From Tardiphaga sp. (GTDB lineage: Bacteria; Pseudomonadota; Alphaproteobacteria; Rhizobiales; Xanthobacteraceae): 32,140 nt of DNA. The notes under the pieces are model-generated. The model had not been told where the DNA came from. It worked only from the letters and a program-made list of their open reading frames with translations, and ran no database searches. This document shows, piece by piece, positions 8,076 to 17,480 of this stretch. Numbering within the stretch: position 1 is the first letter of the stretch; each line of letters opens with the position of its first letter. Made by a program: the position numbers and the translations under genes. The stretch is from assembly GCA_014377915.1 (NCBI GenBank), contig JACMOT010000269.1, positions 1-32,140 of the forward strand, in the 5' to 3' direction.

Positions 8076-8774
8076 ATGGCCGATCCGGCGCGAGGCAGTA
8101 CAGCGGATGTATCGGGAGCGGACACGCTGAGTGAACGCGCGGCCGATCTGGTCGAGCATGACATTATCGCCGGGCATCTCGCGCCCGGCGCGCGGCTGGG
8201 GATCGTCGATCTCGTGCAGCGATACGAGATCGGTGCCACGCCGCTGCGCGAGGGCCTGTCACGGCTGGTGTCGCGCGGGCTGATTGTCGGCATCGGCCAG
8301 CGTGGTTTTCGCGTCGCCGATATTAGCCGTGACGACCTTGCCGACATCACCCGGATGCGCACGGTGGTGGAAATGGAAGCGCTACGCCTCGCCATCCAGC
8401 ACGGCGACGATGCCTGGGAAGCCGGTATTGTTGGCGCGCTGCACCAGATGCGCCGGCATATCGAGCGCACCGGCGACGCGTTTCGCGAGGGCGCGCCGGA
8501 CTTCGACCGGCTGCACAAGGGATTTCACACGGCGCTGCTATCGGCCTGCGGCTCCAGGCGCCTGCTGTCAGCGCATTCCGACCTCTATGACCAGGCCTAT
8601 CGCTATCGTCGCGTGATGATGCACGGCTTCGATAGCGGCACGCGCTTCGTCGCCGCGCACCAGATGCTCACCGACCGTATTCTGGCGCGCGACATCGGCG
8701 CATCGCAGGCGACACTGGCCTCGCATCTACGCTCGACGCTGGATTACGTCTATCCGCCGGGCTACGGAGATTGA
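8076..8774 (+). CDS. GntR-family transcriptional regulator, FCD subfamily
   Basis: 232 residues. Winged helix DNA-binding part at about residues 15-80 (LGIVDLVQRYEIGATPLREGLSRLVSRGLI) and a C-terminal FCD domain. The usual aspartate of the DxxFH motif is replaced by histidine (LHKGFHTALL), while later histidines are present in AAHQML and ASHLRSTL, so metal binding may differ from the norm. It lies inside the transport operon, between binding protein and ATPase, which is unusual and suggests autoregulation together with the importer. Confidence 0.88.
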   Translation: MADPARGSTADVSGADTLSERAADLVEHDIIAGHLAPGARLGIVDLVQRYEIGATPLREGLSRLVSRGLIVGIGQRGFRVADISRDDLADITRMRTVVEMEALRLAIQHGDDAWEAGIVGALHQMRRHIERTGDAFREGAPDFDRLHKGFHTALLSACGSRRLLSAHSDLYDQAYRYRRVMMHGFDSGTRFVAAHQMLTDRILARDIGASQATLASHLRSTLDYVYPPGYGD

Positions 8775-8776
8775 AC

Positions 8777-9586
8777 ATGATCATGTCCAGCGCGATGCGC
8801 CAGACCGTGGCGTCGACTCCCCCGCGGAAAGCGCAGATTGCGTTCTCCCATGTCACACTGGATCTGGGCGGCAAGACCATCATCGAGGACGTCAGCCTCG
8901 ACGTGAAGCCGGGCGAATTCCCCTGCATCATCGGCGCGTCGGGCCGCGGCAAGACGACGGCGTTGCGGCTCGCCGCCGGACTGTATCAGCCGACTTCCGG
9001 CGACGTCAGCTTTGACGGTGCGCCAATGCGCGCGCCACGGCGCGACGTCGCGATCGTATTCCAGGACTATGGCAAGGCATTGCTGCCGTGGCGCACCGCC
9101 GCCGGCAACATCTCGCTGGCGCTGGAAACCATTGGCGTTCCGGCCGCGCAGCGCCCGGACCGCATTGCTGAACTGCTGAAGAAGGTCGGCCTGCCTAACC
9201 ACGCCGGAAAATATCCGGCCGAGATGTCCGGCGGCATGCAGCAGCGGTTGCAGATCGCGCGCTGTCTGGCGCAGGAGCCGAAGGCGCTGCTGATGGATGA
9301 GCCCTTTGGCGCGCTCGACGCGATGACACGGCAGGGATTGCAGGACGAAGTGCTGGAGCTGGTCGCTGCGAGCAACGCCACGGTGATCTTTGTCACCCAC
9401 GATCTCGAGGAAGCGATCTATCTTGGCGACCGCGTCATCGGGCTGTGGCCGCATCCCGGACGGATCGGCATCGAGTTGAAGATCGACCTGCCACGGCCGC
9501 GCGACCAGTTGACCACGCGGGAGCAGCCGGAATTTTTACGGCTGCGCCGCGAGTTGTTCGACTTCATCAAGGCCTCCGAAGCATGA
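8777..9586 (+). CDS. ABC transporter ATP-binding protein, TauB/SsuB-like
   Basis: 269 residues starting at ATG 8777, two bases after the regulator's TGA; ACGGAG upstream serves as ribosome binding site. An alternative ATG is at 8783. Walker A is GASGRGKT (residues 53-60), with arginine where relatives usually have cysteine, still within the consensus. The ABC signature is MSGGMQQRLQIAR, Walker B is ALLMDEPFGALDA, and the switch histidine is in VTHDLEEA. It ends within the first permease start (ATGA overlap). Confidence 0.92.
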   Translation: MIMSSAMRQTVASTPPRKAQIAFSHVTLDLGGKTIIEDVSLDVKPGEFPCIIGASGRGKTTALRLAAGLYQPTSGDVSFDGAPMRAPRRDVAIVFQDYGKALLPWRTAAGNISLALETIGVPAAQRPDRIAELLKKVGLPNHAGKYPAEMSGGMQQRLQIARCLAQEPKALLMDEPFGALDAMTRQGLQDEVLELVAASNATVIFVTHDLEEAIYLGDRVIGLWPHPGRIGIELKIDLPRPRDQLTTREQPEFLRLRRELFDFIKASEA

Positions 9587-10347
9587 GCGGTGAGCGCTTG
9601 AAGGCCGCGGTGTTGCCGGTAGCGCTGCTGGTGGCGCTGGAAATCGGCGCGCGCCTCAGTCCTATCCAGAGTGATGCGCTGGCGCCGCCCAGCGCAGTCG
9701 CCATCGCGCTGGCCGAGGCATTCGTCGACGGCTCGATCCTGGTCGCTACCCGCGACACGCTGGCCTCGGCCTTTGCCGGCCTGCTGGCCGGCAGTACGGT
9801 GGGACTGGCCTTCGGCATCGCGCTCGGCATCGTCAAGCCATTCGACCGTCTGATGGAAGTGACGATCGAATCGCTGCGGCCGATCCCGTCGATCGCGCTG
9901 CTGCCGATCGCTCTGATCGCGCTCGGCTTCGGCTACCGCATGGAGATCCTGATCGTCGGCTTTGCCTGCGTCTGGCCGATCCTGATCCTCAGTCGCGCGG
10001 CGGTGGGCAGCATCGAGCCGCGTCTGATCGAAGTGTCGCGCGCGCTGCGGATGTCGACGGCCGACCGCGTGCGAAAAATCATTATTCCCGCCGCTTTGCC
10101 GCGAATCTTCCTGGCGTTCCGTCTTGCCGCCGGCATCGCGCTGATCGTCGCCGTCACTGTTGAGATTGCGATCAACCCGATCGGCCTTGGCGCCGGCATC
10201 ATGACGGCGCAGCAGGCGCTGCGGCCGGACCTCATGCTCGCCTATCTGCTGTGGATCGGCGTGATCGGCTACGCGCTGAACAGCGGCCTTGTCGTCGCGC
10301 AGAAGCATCTGTTCGGCCCCGCCGCGTTCGCTGGGGAGATGCGATGA
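9583..10347 (+). CDS. ABC transporter permease (first of two)
   Basis: 254-residue inner-membrane permease of the NitT/TauT family. Hydrophobic segments include VLPVALLVALEIGA, AGLLAGSTVGLAFGIALG and IALLPIALIALGFG. The ATPase-contacting loop is EPRLIEVSRALRMSTADRVRKI. The start ATG 9583 overlaps the ATPase stop as ATGA; the frame is open further upstream but that part is antisense-like noise inside the ATPase gene. Its partner permease follows with another ATGA overlap, so the two probably form a heterodimeric channel rather than the usual homodimer. Confidence 0.9.
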   Translation: MSGERLKAAVLPVALLVALEIGARLSPIQSDALAPPSAVAIALAEAFVDGSILVATRDTLASAFAGLLAGSTVGLAFGIALGIVKPFDRLMEVTIESLRPIPSIALLPIALIALGFGYRMEILIVGFACVWPILILSRAAVGSIEPRLIEVSRALRMSTADRVRKIIIPAALPRIFLAFRLAAGIALIVAVTVEIAINPIGLGAGIMTAQQALRPDLMLAYLLWIGVIGYALNSGLVVAQKHLFGPAAFAGEMR

Positions 10348-11111
10348 ATCGCGCCGTGCTGCTGTGGCGCACCGCCAGCTTCATCGTTGCCGCGGGCTTC
10401 GTGGCGCTGTGGCAGCTAATCGCCAACCTCAAACTGGTATCGCCGGTGTTTCTGCCGGGACCGGACCGTGCCTGGGCCTCCCTGGTGCGCGGCTTCACGT
10501 CCGGTGACCTGCTGGCGAAGACGATCGGCACGCTGGAGCACATGGCCTATGGCTGGCTGCTGGCCTCGATCGCCGGCATCGCGCTCGGCGCCATGATCGG
10601 CTCGTCGAAGACGATGCGCAGCTACGTCGCGCCGTCGCTGGAATTCTTGCGGCCGCTGCCGGTGTCCGCGATCATCCCGGTGGCGATCGCGCTGTTCGGC
10701 CTAACCCAGGGCATGGCGCTGTTCGTGATTGCCTTTGGCGCGATCTGGCCGATGCTGCTGGCGACCGTGCATGGTTTCGCCGCCGTCGAGCCGCGACTCT
10801 ACGAGGTGGCGCGCTCGCTCAACATGTCGCGGCCCGCGGTGATCTTCAAGATCGCCTTGCCCTCGGCCAGTCCCGACATCATTTCCGGCATGCGGCTCAG
10901 CCTGACGGTGGCACTCATCCTCGCTGTCGTTTGCGAGATCCTCGCCGGACTCGACGGCCTCGGTCACTGGATTTTGCTGTCGGCGCGCGCGTTTCGCTCG
11001 GCCGATCTGTTCGCCGGCGTGATTTTGCTGGGTGTGATCGGCTATGTCACCGCGCTGGCGATGTCGGTGATCGAGCAGAGGCTGCTTCGCTGGCGGACGA
11101 GCGGGCATTGA
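10344..11111 (+). CDS. ABC transporter permease (second of two)
   Basis: 255-residue permease similar in design to the preceding one but clearly distinct in sequence. Membrane segments include ASFIVAAGFVALWQLIA, MAYGWLLASIAGIALGAMIG and VSAIIPVAIALFGL; the coupling loop is EPRLYEVARSLNMSRPAVIFKI. It starts at ATG 10344 with an ATGA overlap with the first permease and is the last gene of the operon; a repeat element follows 10 bases later. Confidence 0.9.
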   Translation: MNRAVLLWRTASFIVAAGFVALWQLIANLKLVSPVFLPGPDRAWASLVRGFTSGDLLAKTIGTLEHMAYGWLLASIAGIALGAMIGSSKTMRSYVAPSLEFLRPLPVSAIIPVAIALFGLTQGMALFVIAFGAIWPMLLATVHGFAAVEPRLYEVARSLNMSRPAVIFKIALPSASPDIISGMRLSLTVALILAVVCEILAGLDGLGHWILLSARAFRSADLFAGVILLGVIGYVTALAMSVIEQRLLRWRTSGH

Positions 11112-11179
11112 AACACATTCGTCGTTCCGGGGCGCGTGCGGCGCCAGCCGAACGCGAACCCGTAACCTCGACATGAGAC

Positions 11180-12913
<1,734 letters not shown>

Positions 12914-12940
12914 ATCATTCTCCTTCGCGCACCATCACCA

Positions 12941-12962
12941 GCCGCGCGAAACGTCGCGCGGC
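12941..12962. other. Perfect stem-loop upstream of pgm
   Basis: GCCGCGCGA and TCGCGCGGC form a 9-base perfect stem with a 4-base loop, between the micropeptide stop and the pgm GTG. No T-run follows on either strand, so it is not a standard intrinsic terminator; it could be RNA structure in the pgm leader or the end of the micropeptide message. Confidence 0.5.
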
Positions 12963-13022
12963 GCCAGCTTCATGGCATGTTTCGGAGCAATAATCAGCTA
13001 ATTGAGGCGGGGTCGAGGGCCC

Positions 13023-13124
13023 TTAGTCCTTGGTGCTGTGCTGCACTGCCCACGCCACCGGAACGGCGAAGCACAGGAACATCAGGACGACGGCACAGGC
13101 GACCAGCAGGCTATCGAGGGGCAT
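13023..13124 (-). CDS. 33-residue single-pass membrane micropeptide
   Basis: Short gene encoding MPLDSLLVACAVVLMFLCF, then AVPVAWAVQHSTKD. A single hydrophobic helix spans about residues 5-26, leaving a short polar tail. ATG 13124 has a strong AAGGAGAG six bases upstream. An FNR/FixK-type box and a fitting -10 element lie just before it, and the fnr-like gene ends 82 bases upstream on the same strand. The design resembles the small membrane subunits of respiratory oxidases, such as CydX-like peptides, but no sequence identity to these is recognised, and no oxidase gene is nearby. Role in low-oxygen membrane physiology is an inference. Confidence 0.7.
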   Translation of the reverse strand: MPLDSLLVACAVVLMFLCFAVPVAWAVQHSTKD

Positions 13125-13149
13125 CTCGCTCTCCTTGGATGGATGAGCA

Positions 13150-13190
13150 AGCCTAGGTCGGTCGTGCCGAAGCGCCTTGAGCTGAGTCAA
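13150..13190 (-). promoter_or_regulatory. FNR/FixK-type box with matching -10, promoter of the micropeptide gene
   Basis: TTGAGCTGAGTCAA (13177-13190, palindromic TTGA-N6-TCAA) lies about 60 bases before the micropeptide ATG. On the minus strand TAGGCT (13150-13155) is centred 31 bases downstream of the box centre, close to the 32 expected for a class II FNR promoter with the box near -41.5. One half-site is TTGAC, the other TTGAG, so the match is good but not perfect. Confidence 0.6.
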
Positions 13191-13206
13191 AATCCAGCCG
13201 ACGGGG

Positions 13207-13959
13207 TCATGCCGCGGCGAGTTTTTCCAGCCACTCCGTATTGAGAAGCCGAACGCCGCCCGGAACCACGACCAGGATCTTCTCCCGGGCGAATTTCGTC
13301 AGCGTCCGGCTCACGGTCTCGATGGTGAGACCGAGATAGTCGGCAATGTCCTGCCGGCCCATCGGCAATGGCAGATTCACCGACATGGCGCCAATCCGAC
13401 CATAGCGGGATTGCAACTGCAGCAGGAAGGCGGCGACCTTTTCATCGGCGGTGCGACGCCCCAGCAGCAGCATCTGGTCCTGGGCCATGGCGAGTTCGTG
13501 CCCGGCGAATTCGTACATTCGCCGCAACAGATGCGGCCGGCCCTCGACATAGCTGATGAAGGCGGTGCGGGCGAAGCGGCAGGCTTGGACATCCGTCACC
13601 GCCTCCGCCGCCACGCCGTGCCGATCGAGTAACGCCAGTCCGAGAAAATCGCCGGGCAGCGCGAAGCCGACGATCTGACGACGCCCGTCGGGCAGCGACT
13701 TGTAAAGCCGCACCACGCCGTCGATCAGGTTGAATACGCCATCGGCCAGCGCTCCCTGATCGAACAGCATCACCTTATGTGCGTAGTGCTTGATCTGGCT
13801 GATGCGGTTCAGTTCAGCCAGTTCTCCGGGCTGCAGCGCGCCGCAGACGCTGAACGAGCGCACCCGGCATTCGTCGCAGCCATTTTCACTGCGCGGATGC
13901 TCGCATATGCGCCGCTCCGACCCGACGCAGGGTTCGGTCGAGGTACTGGCATTGTCCAT
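13207..13959 (-). CDS. Crp/Fnr-family oxygen regulator (FnrN/AadR/FixK1 type)
   Basis: 250-residue global regulator. Cys28-X2-Cys31-X7-Cys39 near the N-terminus plus Cys127 (VQACRFAR) match the four ligands of an oxygen-labile iron-sulfur cluster, which sets it apart from FixK2-type proteins. A cyclic-nucleotide-binding-like beta barrel follows (about 50-150), then a dimer helix and a helix-turn-helix MGRQDIADYLGLTIETVSRTLTKF, whose E-x-x-SR residues read TTGAT half-sites. ATG 13959 is chosen over GTG 13983 because class II geometry from the upstream box places transcription start near 13981, past the GTG. Probably controls the micropeptide gene and itself (inference). Confidence 0.92.
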   Translation of the reverse strand: MDNASTSTEPCVGSERRICEHPRSENGCDECRVRSFSVCGALQPGELAELNRISQIKHYAHKVMLFDQGALADGVFNLIDGVVRLYKSLPDGRRQIVGFALPGDFLGLALLDRHGVAAEAVTDVQACRFARTAFISYVEGRPHLLRRMYEFAGHELAMAQDQMLLLGRRTADEKVAAFLLQLQSRYGRIGAMSVNLPLPMGRQDIADYLGLTIETVSRTLTKFAREKILVVVPGGVRLLNTEWLEKLAAA

Positions 13960-14015
13960 GTCGGGTCCGGTCCGGCTGATCACGCATCACTTGACCGCGA
14001 TCAGCGCGTGCCCGG

Positions 14016-14029
14016 TTGATCCAGATCAA
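14016..14029. promoter_or_regulatory. Perfect FNR box (anaerobox)
   Basis: TTGATCCAGATCAA matches the TTGAT-N4-ATCAA consensus exactly. Its centre is 63 bases before the fnr-like ATG, between the tctA stop and the regulator. A weaker second site, TTGACCGCGATCAG, lies at 13991-14004. Autoregulation of the fnr-like gene is the natural reading. Confidence 0.8.
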
Positions 14030-14066
14030 TGCCGGCATGATGGTCCCCGAGATTATCGCACTCGGC

Positions 14067-15575
14067 TCAGGCCCCCTCGTCGAGCGCCACCAGCGCCCTC
14101 TTGCGGCGGAACGATGGCAGCAGCGGACCAATCAGAAGCAGCAGCGCCAGCGCCAGGCAGACGGCCGATATCGGCCGCTCCACAAAGGTCATCAGGTCGC
14201 CCTGCGACAGGATCAGCGATTTGCGCAGATTGTTTTCCAGTAGCGGCCCGAGCACGAAGGCCAGCACCAAGGGCGCCGGCTCGTAACCGAACTTGCGCAT
14301 GAAGTAGCCGATCACGCCGAAGCCGACCATGACGTAGACGTCGAATACATTGTTGCTGCTGCAATACACGCCGATGATGGTGAACAGGATGATCATCGGA
14401 AACAGCACGTTGTAGGGCAGTTTCAGGAGCTGCACCCACATCCCGATCAGCGGCAGGTTCAGCACCAGCAGCATCGCGTTGCCGATATACATGCTGGCGA
14501 CGATGCCCCAGAACAGCCCGGGGTTCTGCGAGATCAGCAACGGCCCCGGCTGCAGGCCGTGGATGACAAAGGCGCCGAGCAGCAGCGCCATCACGACATT
14601 GGGTGGGATGCCCAGCGTCATCAGCGGAATAAAGGCGCCGCCGGCCGCGGCATTGTTGGCCGCCTCCGGCCCCGCGACGCCCTCGATGGCGCCACGACCA
14701 AAGCGTTCCGGCGTCTTCGACAACCGCTTCTCCAGCGCATAGGAAGCGAAAGACGCCACCACCGCGCCACCGCCAGGCAGGATGCCGAGGAAGAAGCCGA
14801 GAATGGTGCCACGTCCGATCGGACCGGCGCTGGCCTTCCAGTCGGCCTTGCTGGGCAGCAATTGGGTGATCTTGGCATTGATGATGTCGCGCTTGATCAC
14901 CTGCTCGGTATTGAGCAGCACCTCGGCGAGACCAAACAGGCCCATCACCACCGGCACCAGGCCGATGCCGTCGATCAGTTCGATCCGGCCGAAGGTCAGG
15001 CGCGGCTGCGCGGTGATGCCGTCCAGCCCGACCAGGCCGAGCACGATGCCGATGCACGCCATCAACAGCGCCTTGGCCATCGATCCCTGGGTGAGGAAGG
15101 TCAACACCACCAAGCCGAGCACCATCAGGCTGGCATATTCCGCCGGGCCAAAGGCGATCGCGACACTGGCGAGCGACGGCGCGACCAGCATCAGGGCGAC
15201 CAGCGAGAACGTGCCGGCGATGAAGGAGCCGAGCGCCGAGATGCCGAGCGCCGGACCCGCCCGGCCCTGCTTGGCCATCTGGTGCCCGTCGATACAGGTG
15301 ACGACGGACGCTGCCTCGCCGGGAATGTTGACCAGGATCGAGGTGGTGGAGCCACCATACATCGAGCCGTAATAGATGCCGGCCATCATGATGATGCCGG
15401 ATTCCGGCGTGCCGGACAGCGTGACCGGCAGCAGCAGCGACATCGCCGAGATCGGGCCGATGCCCGGCAGCACACCGACCAGCGTGCCGATGAACACGCC
15501 GAGAAAACAATACAGGATGTTGATCGGCTGCAGCGCAACGCCGAACCCCTGCATCACATTATAGATGACGTCCAT
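14067..15575 (-). CDS. tctA: Tripartite tricarboxylate transporter, large permease TctA
   Basis: 502-residue multi-pass membrane subunit of a TctABC secondary transporter that takes up citrate-like or other carboxylates with a periplasmic binding protein. Family hallmarks include FLGVFIGTLVGVLPGIGPISAMSLLLP near the N-terminus, the internal counterpart RGTILGFFLGILPGGGAVVASFASYALEK, and GVAGPEAANNAAAGGAFIPLMTLGIP. ATG 15575 is chosen; the frame is open much further upstream but there it runs through tctB in another frame. Fourteen bases separate it from the tctB stop. Substrate unknown. Confidence 0.94.
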   Translation of the reverse strand: MDVIYNVMQGFGVALQPINILYCFLGVFIGTLVGVLPGIGPISAMSLLLPVTLSGTPESGIIMMAGIYYGSMYGGSTTSILVNIPGEAASVVTCIDGHQMAKQGRAGPALGISALGSFIAGTFSLVALMLVAPSLASVAIAFGPAEYASLMVLGLVVLTFLTQGSMAKALLMACIGIVLGLVGLDGITAQPRLTFGRIELIDGIGLVPVVMGLFGLAEVLLNTEQVIKRDIINAKITQLLPSKADWKASAGPIGRGTILGFFLGILPGGGAVVASFASYALEKRLSKTPERFGRGAIEGVAGPEAANNAAAGGAFIPLMTLGIPPNVVMALLLGAFVIHGLQPGPLLISQNPGLFWGIVASMYIGNAMLLVLNLPLIGMWVQLLKLPYNVLFPMIILFTIIGVYCSSNNVFDVYVMVGFGVIGYFMRKFGYEPAPLVLAFVLGPLLENNLRKSLILSQGDLMTFVERPISAVCLALALLLLIGPLLPSFRRKRALVALDEGA

Positions 15576-15589
15576 GATGTTTGTTCCGG

Positions 15590-16075
15590 TCAGCCGATTT
15601 CGAAGATGCCCGAGGGCAGCTGGATCAGGAGGGCGTGCTTCAGCACCCACCACACGCCCAGCGGCGCCAGGATCGCCAGCGGAATCGCCAGCGTCCAGCG
15701 CACCGGGTCGATGGCACGCAGCAGCAGCAGCATCAGCGGGATGGTGGCGATCAGAAAGCCCAGCTGGTCGAGCGCGAAGGAATAGGCAATCAGGCTGGCG
15801 ATGATGACGACCGGCTTGGTCCAGCGCGCATCGTCCCAGCGCGATCCGAAGGTCGGCCCGCCCTCGGTCACCGCCGCGATGCTGATCGACGCCGCGAACA
15901 GGCACATCAGAATGCCGGTGTAGAACAGTACGTAGCCGGAGCCGGGATCGTTGATGGTGCCGAGCTTGAGCTTCAACCCCGACCAGATCACGAACGCGCC
16001 GAGCGCGAGGCCCAGCAGACCGGTCCACAGTTCGGAATTGTTGAGGCGGAAGGGCGGGCGGGCGGGAGTGGTCAT
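15590..16075 (-). CDS. tctB: Tripartite tricarboxylate transporter, small permease TctB
   Basis: 161 residues with four hydrophobic segments: ELWTGLLGLALGAFVIWSG, SGYVLFYTGILMCLFAASISIA, PVVIIASLIAYSFALDQLGFLIATIPLMLLLL and WTLAIPLAILAPLGVWWVLKHAL. This is the normal plan of the poorly conserved TctB subunit that pairs with TctA. It starts at ATG 16075; a repeat separates it from tctC upstream. Confidence 0.88.
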   Translation of the reverse strand: MTTPARPPFRLNNSELWTGLLGLALGAFVIWSGLKLKLGTINDPGSGYVLFYTGILMCLFAASISIAAVTEGGPTFGSRWDDARWTKPVVIIASLIAYSFALDQLGFLIATIPLMLLLLRAIDPVRWTLAIPLAILAPLGVWWVLKHALLIQLPSGIFEIG

Positions 16076-16096
16076 ATAAGATTCTTTCTCGAAGCT

Positions 16097-16233
16097 CTTG
16101 CCCCGGACGCAGCGCACTACGTCGCACTTGCGACGTGGCGCGCTGCTGAGCCGGGGCCGTTGCAAGCACCGCCTTTGGTACGATCCCGGCTCTGCGCAGC
16201 AGCGTAAGAACGTCGCGGCGCGTCCGGGACAAG
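16097..16233. repeat. GC-rich inverted repeat inside the tct operon
   Basis: Outer arms CTTGCCCCGGACGC (from 16097) and GCGTCCGGGACAAG (to 16233) pair with one mismatch; inner arms GCTGCTGAGCCGGG and CCCGGCTC..AGCAGC form a second stem. The sequence differs from the 5927 and 11121 family. It nearly fills the 166-base gap between the tctC stop and the tctB start. Confidence 0.8.
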
Positions 16234-16241
16234 TGAGCTCG

Positions 16242-17216
16242 CTAGTTCGCCTTCTTGCTCAGCCCGATGCCGTCGATCACCTTGCGCTCGGACTCGGTCA
16301 GTTCGGTGACAAACTTGCGATAGTCCGCGGTGTTCTTGTAGTTCGGCAGCATGTCATATTTTGCCAATGTGGCGATGACCGCGGGATCCTCGATCGCCTT
16401 CTTGAAGGCGTCATGCAGCTTGGCGACGATCTTCGGATCCATGCCCTTCGGACCGGCAATGCCGAACGGAGAATCATACACCATCGGATAGCCGATCTCC
16501 TTCAGCGTCGGCACATCCGGGAAGTTGGGTGAGCGCTTGTCGGTCCACACCATCAGCAGGCGCAGCTTGCCAGCATCGACCAGTGGCCGCCAGCCCGTGG
16601 AATCCGCCTGCAGCATGGTGTGCTGGCCGAGCACGGCGGCATTGGTTTCGGCACCGCCCTTGAACGGCACCTGGGTCAGCTTGATGCCGGCCAGCGCCGA
16701 AATCTGCTCCATGCCGACATGCAGCGAGGTGCCGGCGCCCGGCGTCGCATAGGTAACCTTGCCCGGATTGGCCTTGGCAAAATCGACCACGTCCTTCCAG
16801 GTCTTGAATTGCGATTCCGCATGGGTGGTCACACCGAACGTGTAGCCGGTCAGATGGATGATGTAGCTGAAATCTTTTTCCGGATTCCATGGCACGTCCT
16901 GCATCAACGGCAGGCGGAATACCGTGATCGGAATCTGCGAGATGGTGTAGCCATCCGGCTTCGACGCCGCTGCCATGGTGGCGGGGCCAATCGTGCCACC
17001 ACCGCCACCCTTGTTGTCGACGGCGATCGGCTGGCCGAGATGTTTCGAGGCCGCATCGGCAATGGCGCGCATCGAAATGTCGGTCGAGCCGCCCGCCGGC
17101 CACGGCACGATCAGCGTGATCGGCTTGGTGGGATATTCCTGCGCCATCGCGACGCCGCCGCCGAACAGCGCGGCCGCGGTGACAAGTACAATGGCAAGCC
17201 GATTGCGTTGCAACAT
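16242..17216 (-). CDS. tctC: Tripartite tricarboxylate transporter binding protein TctC (Bug family)
   Basis: 324-residue periplasmic receptor. Signal peptide MLQRNRLAIVLVTAAALFGGGVAMAQ, then the family opening EYPTKPITLIVPWPAGGSTDISMR. Further Bug-family blocks are IAVDNKGGGGGTIGPATMAAASKPDGYT, YATPGAGTSLHVGMEQ and VPFKGGAETNAAVLGQH. ATG 17216 has a strong GGAGG. First gene of the tctCBA operon; the 264 bases upstream to the VOC remnant should hold its promoter, but no confident element is seen there. Ligand unknown. Confidence 0.93.
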   Translation of the reverse strand: MLQRNRLAIVLVTAAALFGGGVAMAQEYPTKPITLIVPWPAGGSTDISMRAIADAASKHLGQPIAVDNKGGGGGTIGPATMAAASKPDGYTISQIPITVFRLPLMQDVPWNPEKDFSYIIHLTGYTFGVTTHAESQFKTWKDVVDFAKANPGKVTYATPGAGTSLHVGMEQISALAGIKLTQVPFKGGAETNAAVLGQHTMLQADSTGWRPLVDAGKLRLLMVWTDKRSPNFPDVPTLKEIGYPMVYDSPFGIAGPKGMDPKIVAKLHDAFKKAIEDPAVIATLAKYDMLPNYKNTADYRKFVTELTESERKVIDGIGLSKKAN

Positions 17217-17480
17217 AAAATCCTCCCTGGCGATCCGTGTTGAGGTCCGGACCTGCGTTTTAATTCTGCAATTCAGTCTCGGCAGTATCAACGACTATTC
17301 GCGCCGCACCGCAACGCGCGGATCCAGCGTGCGACATTACGTCCGTGGATGCCGCTGGTTGCTGACCGGACGTTCCGCTGTCAAAAATATTCAAAACCGA
17401 AGTCGGATCATGGCTTGCTCGACCGTCCTTCGCCTGGACGCTCCCGCGGTCGACGCCTGACACCTGAACGGAGAACTTCA

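Noticed and set aside
14067..16232. Apparent TctB-TctA fusion of 721 residues
   Set aside because: The upstream part reads tctB and the repeat out of frame; tctB and tctA are separate genes in different frames.
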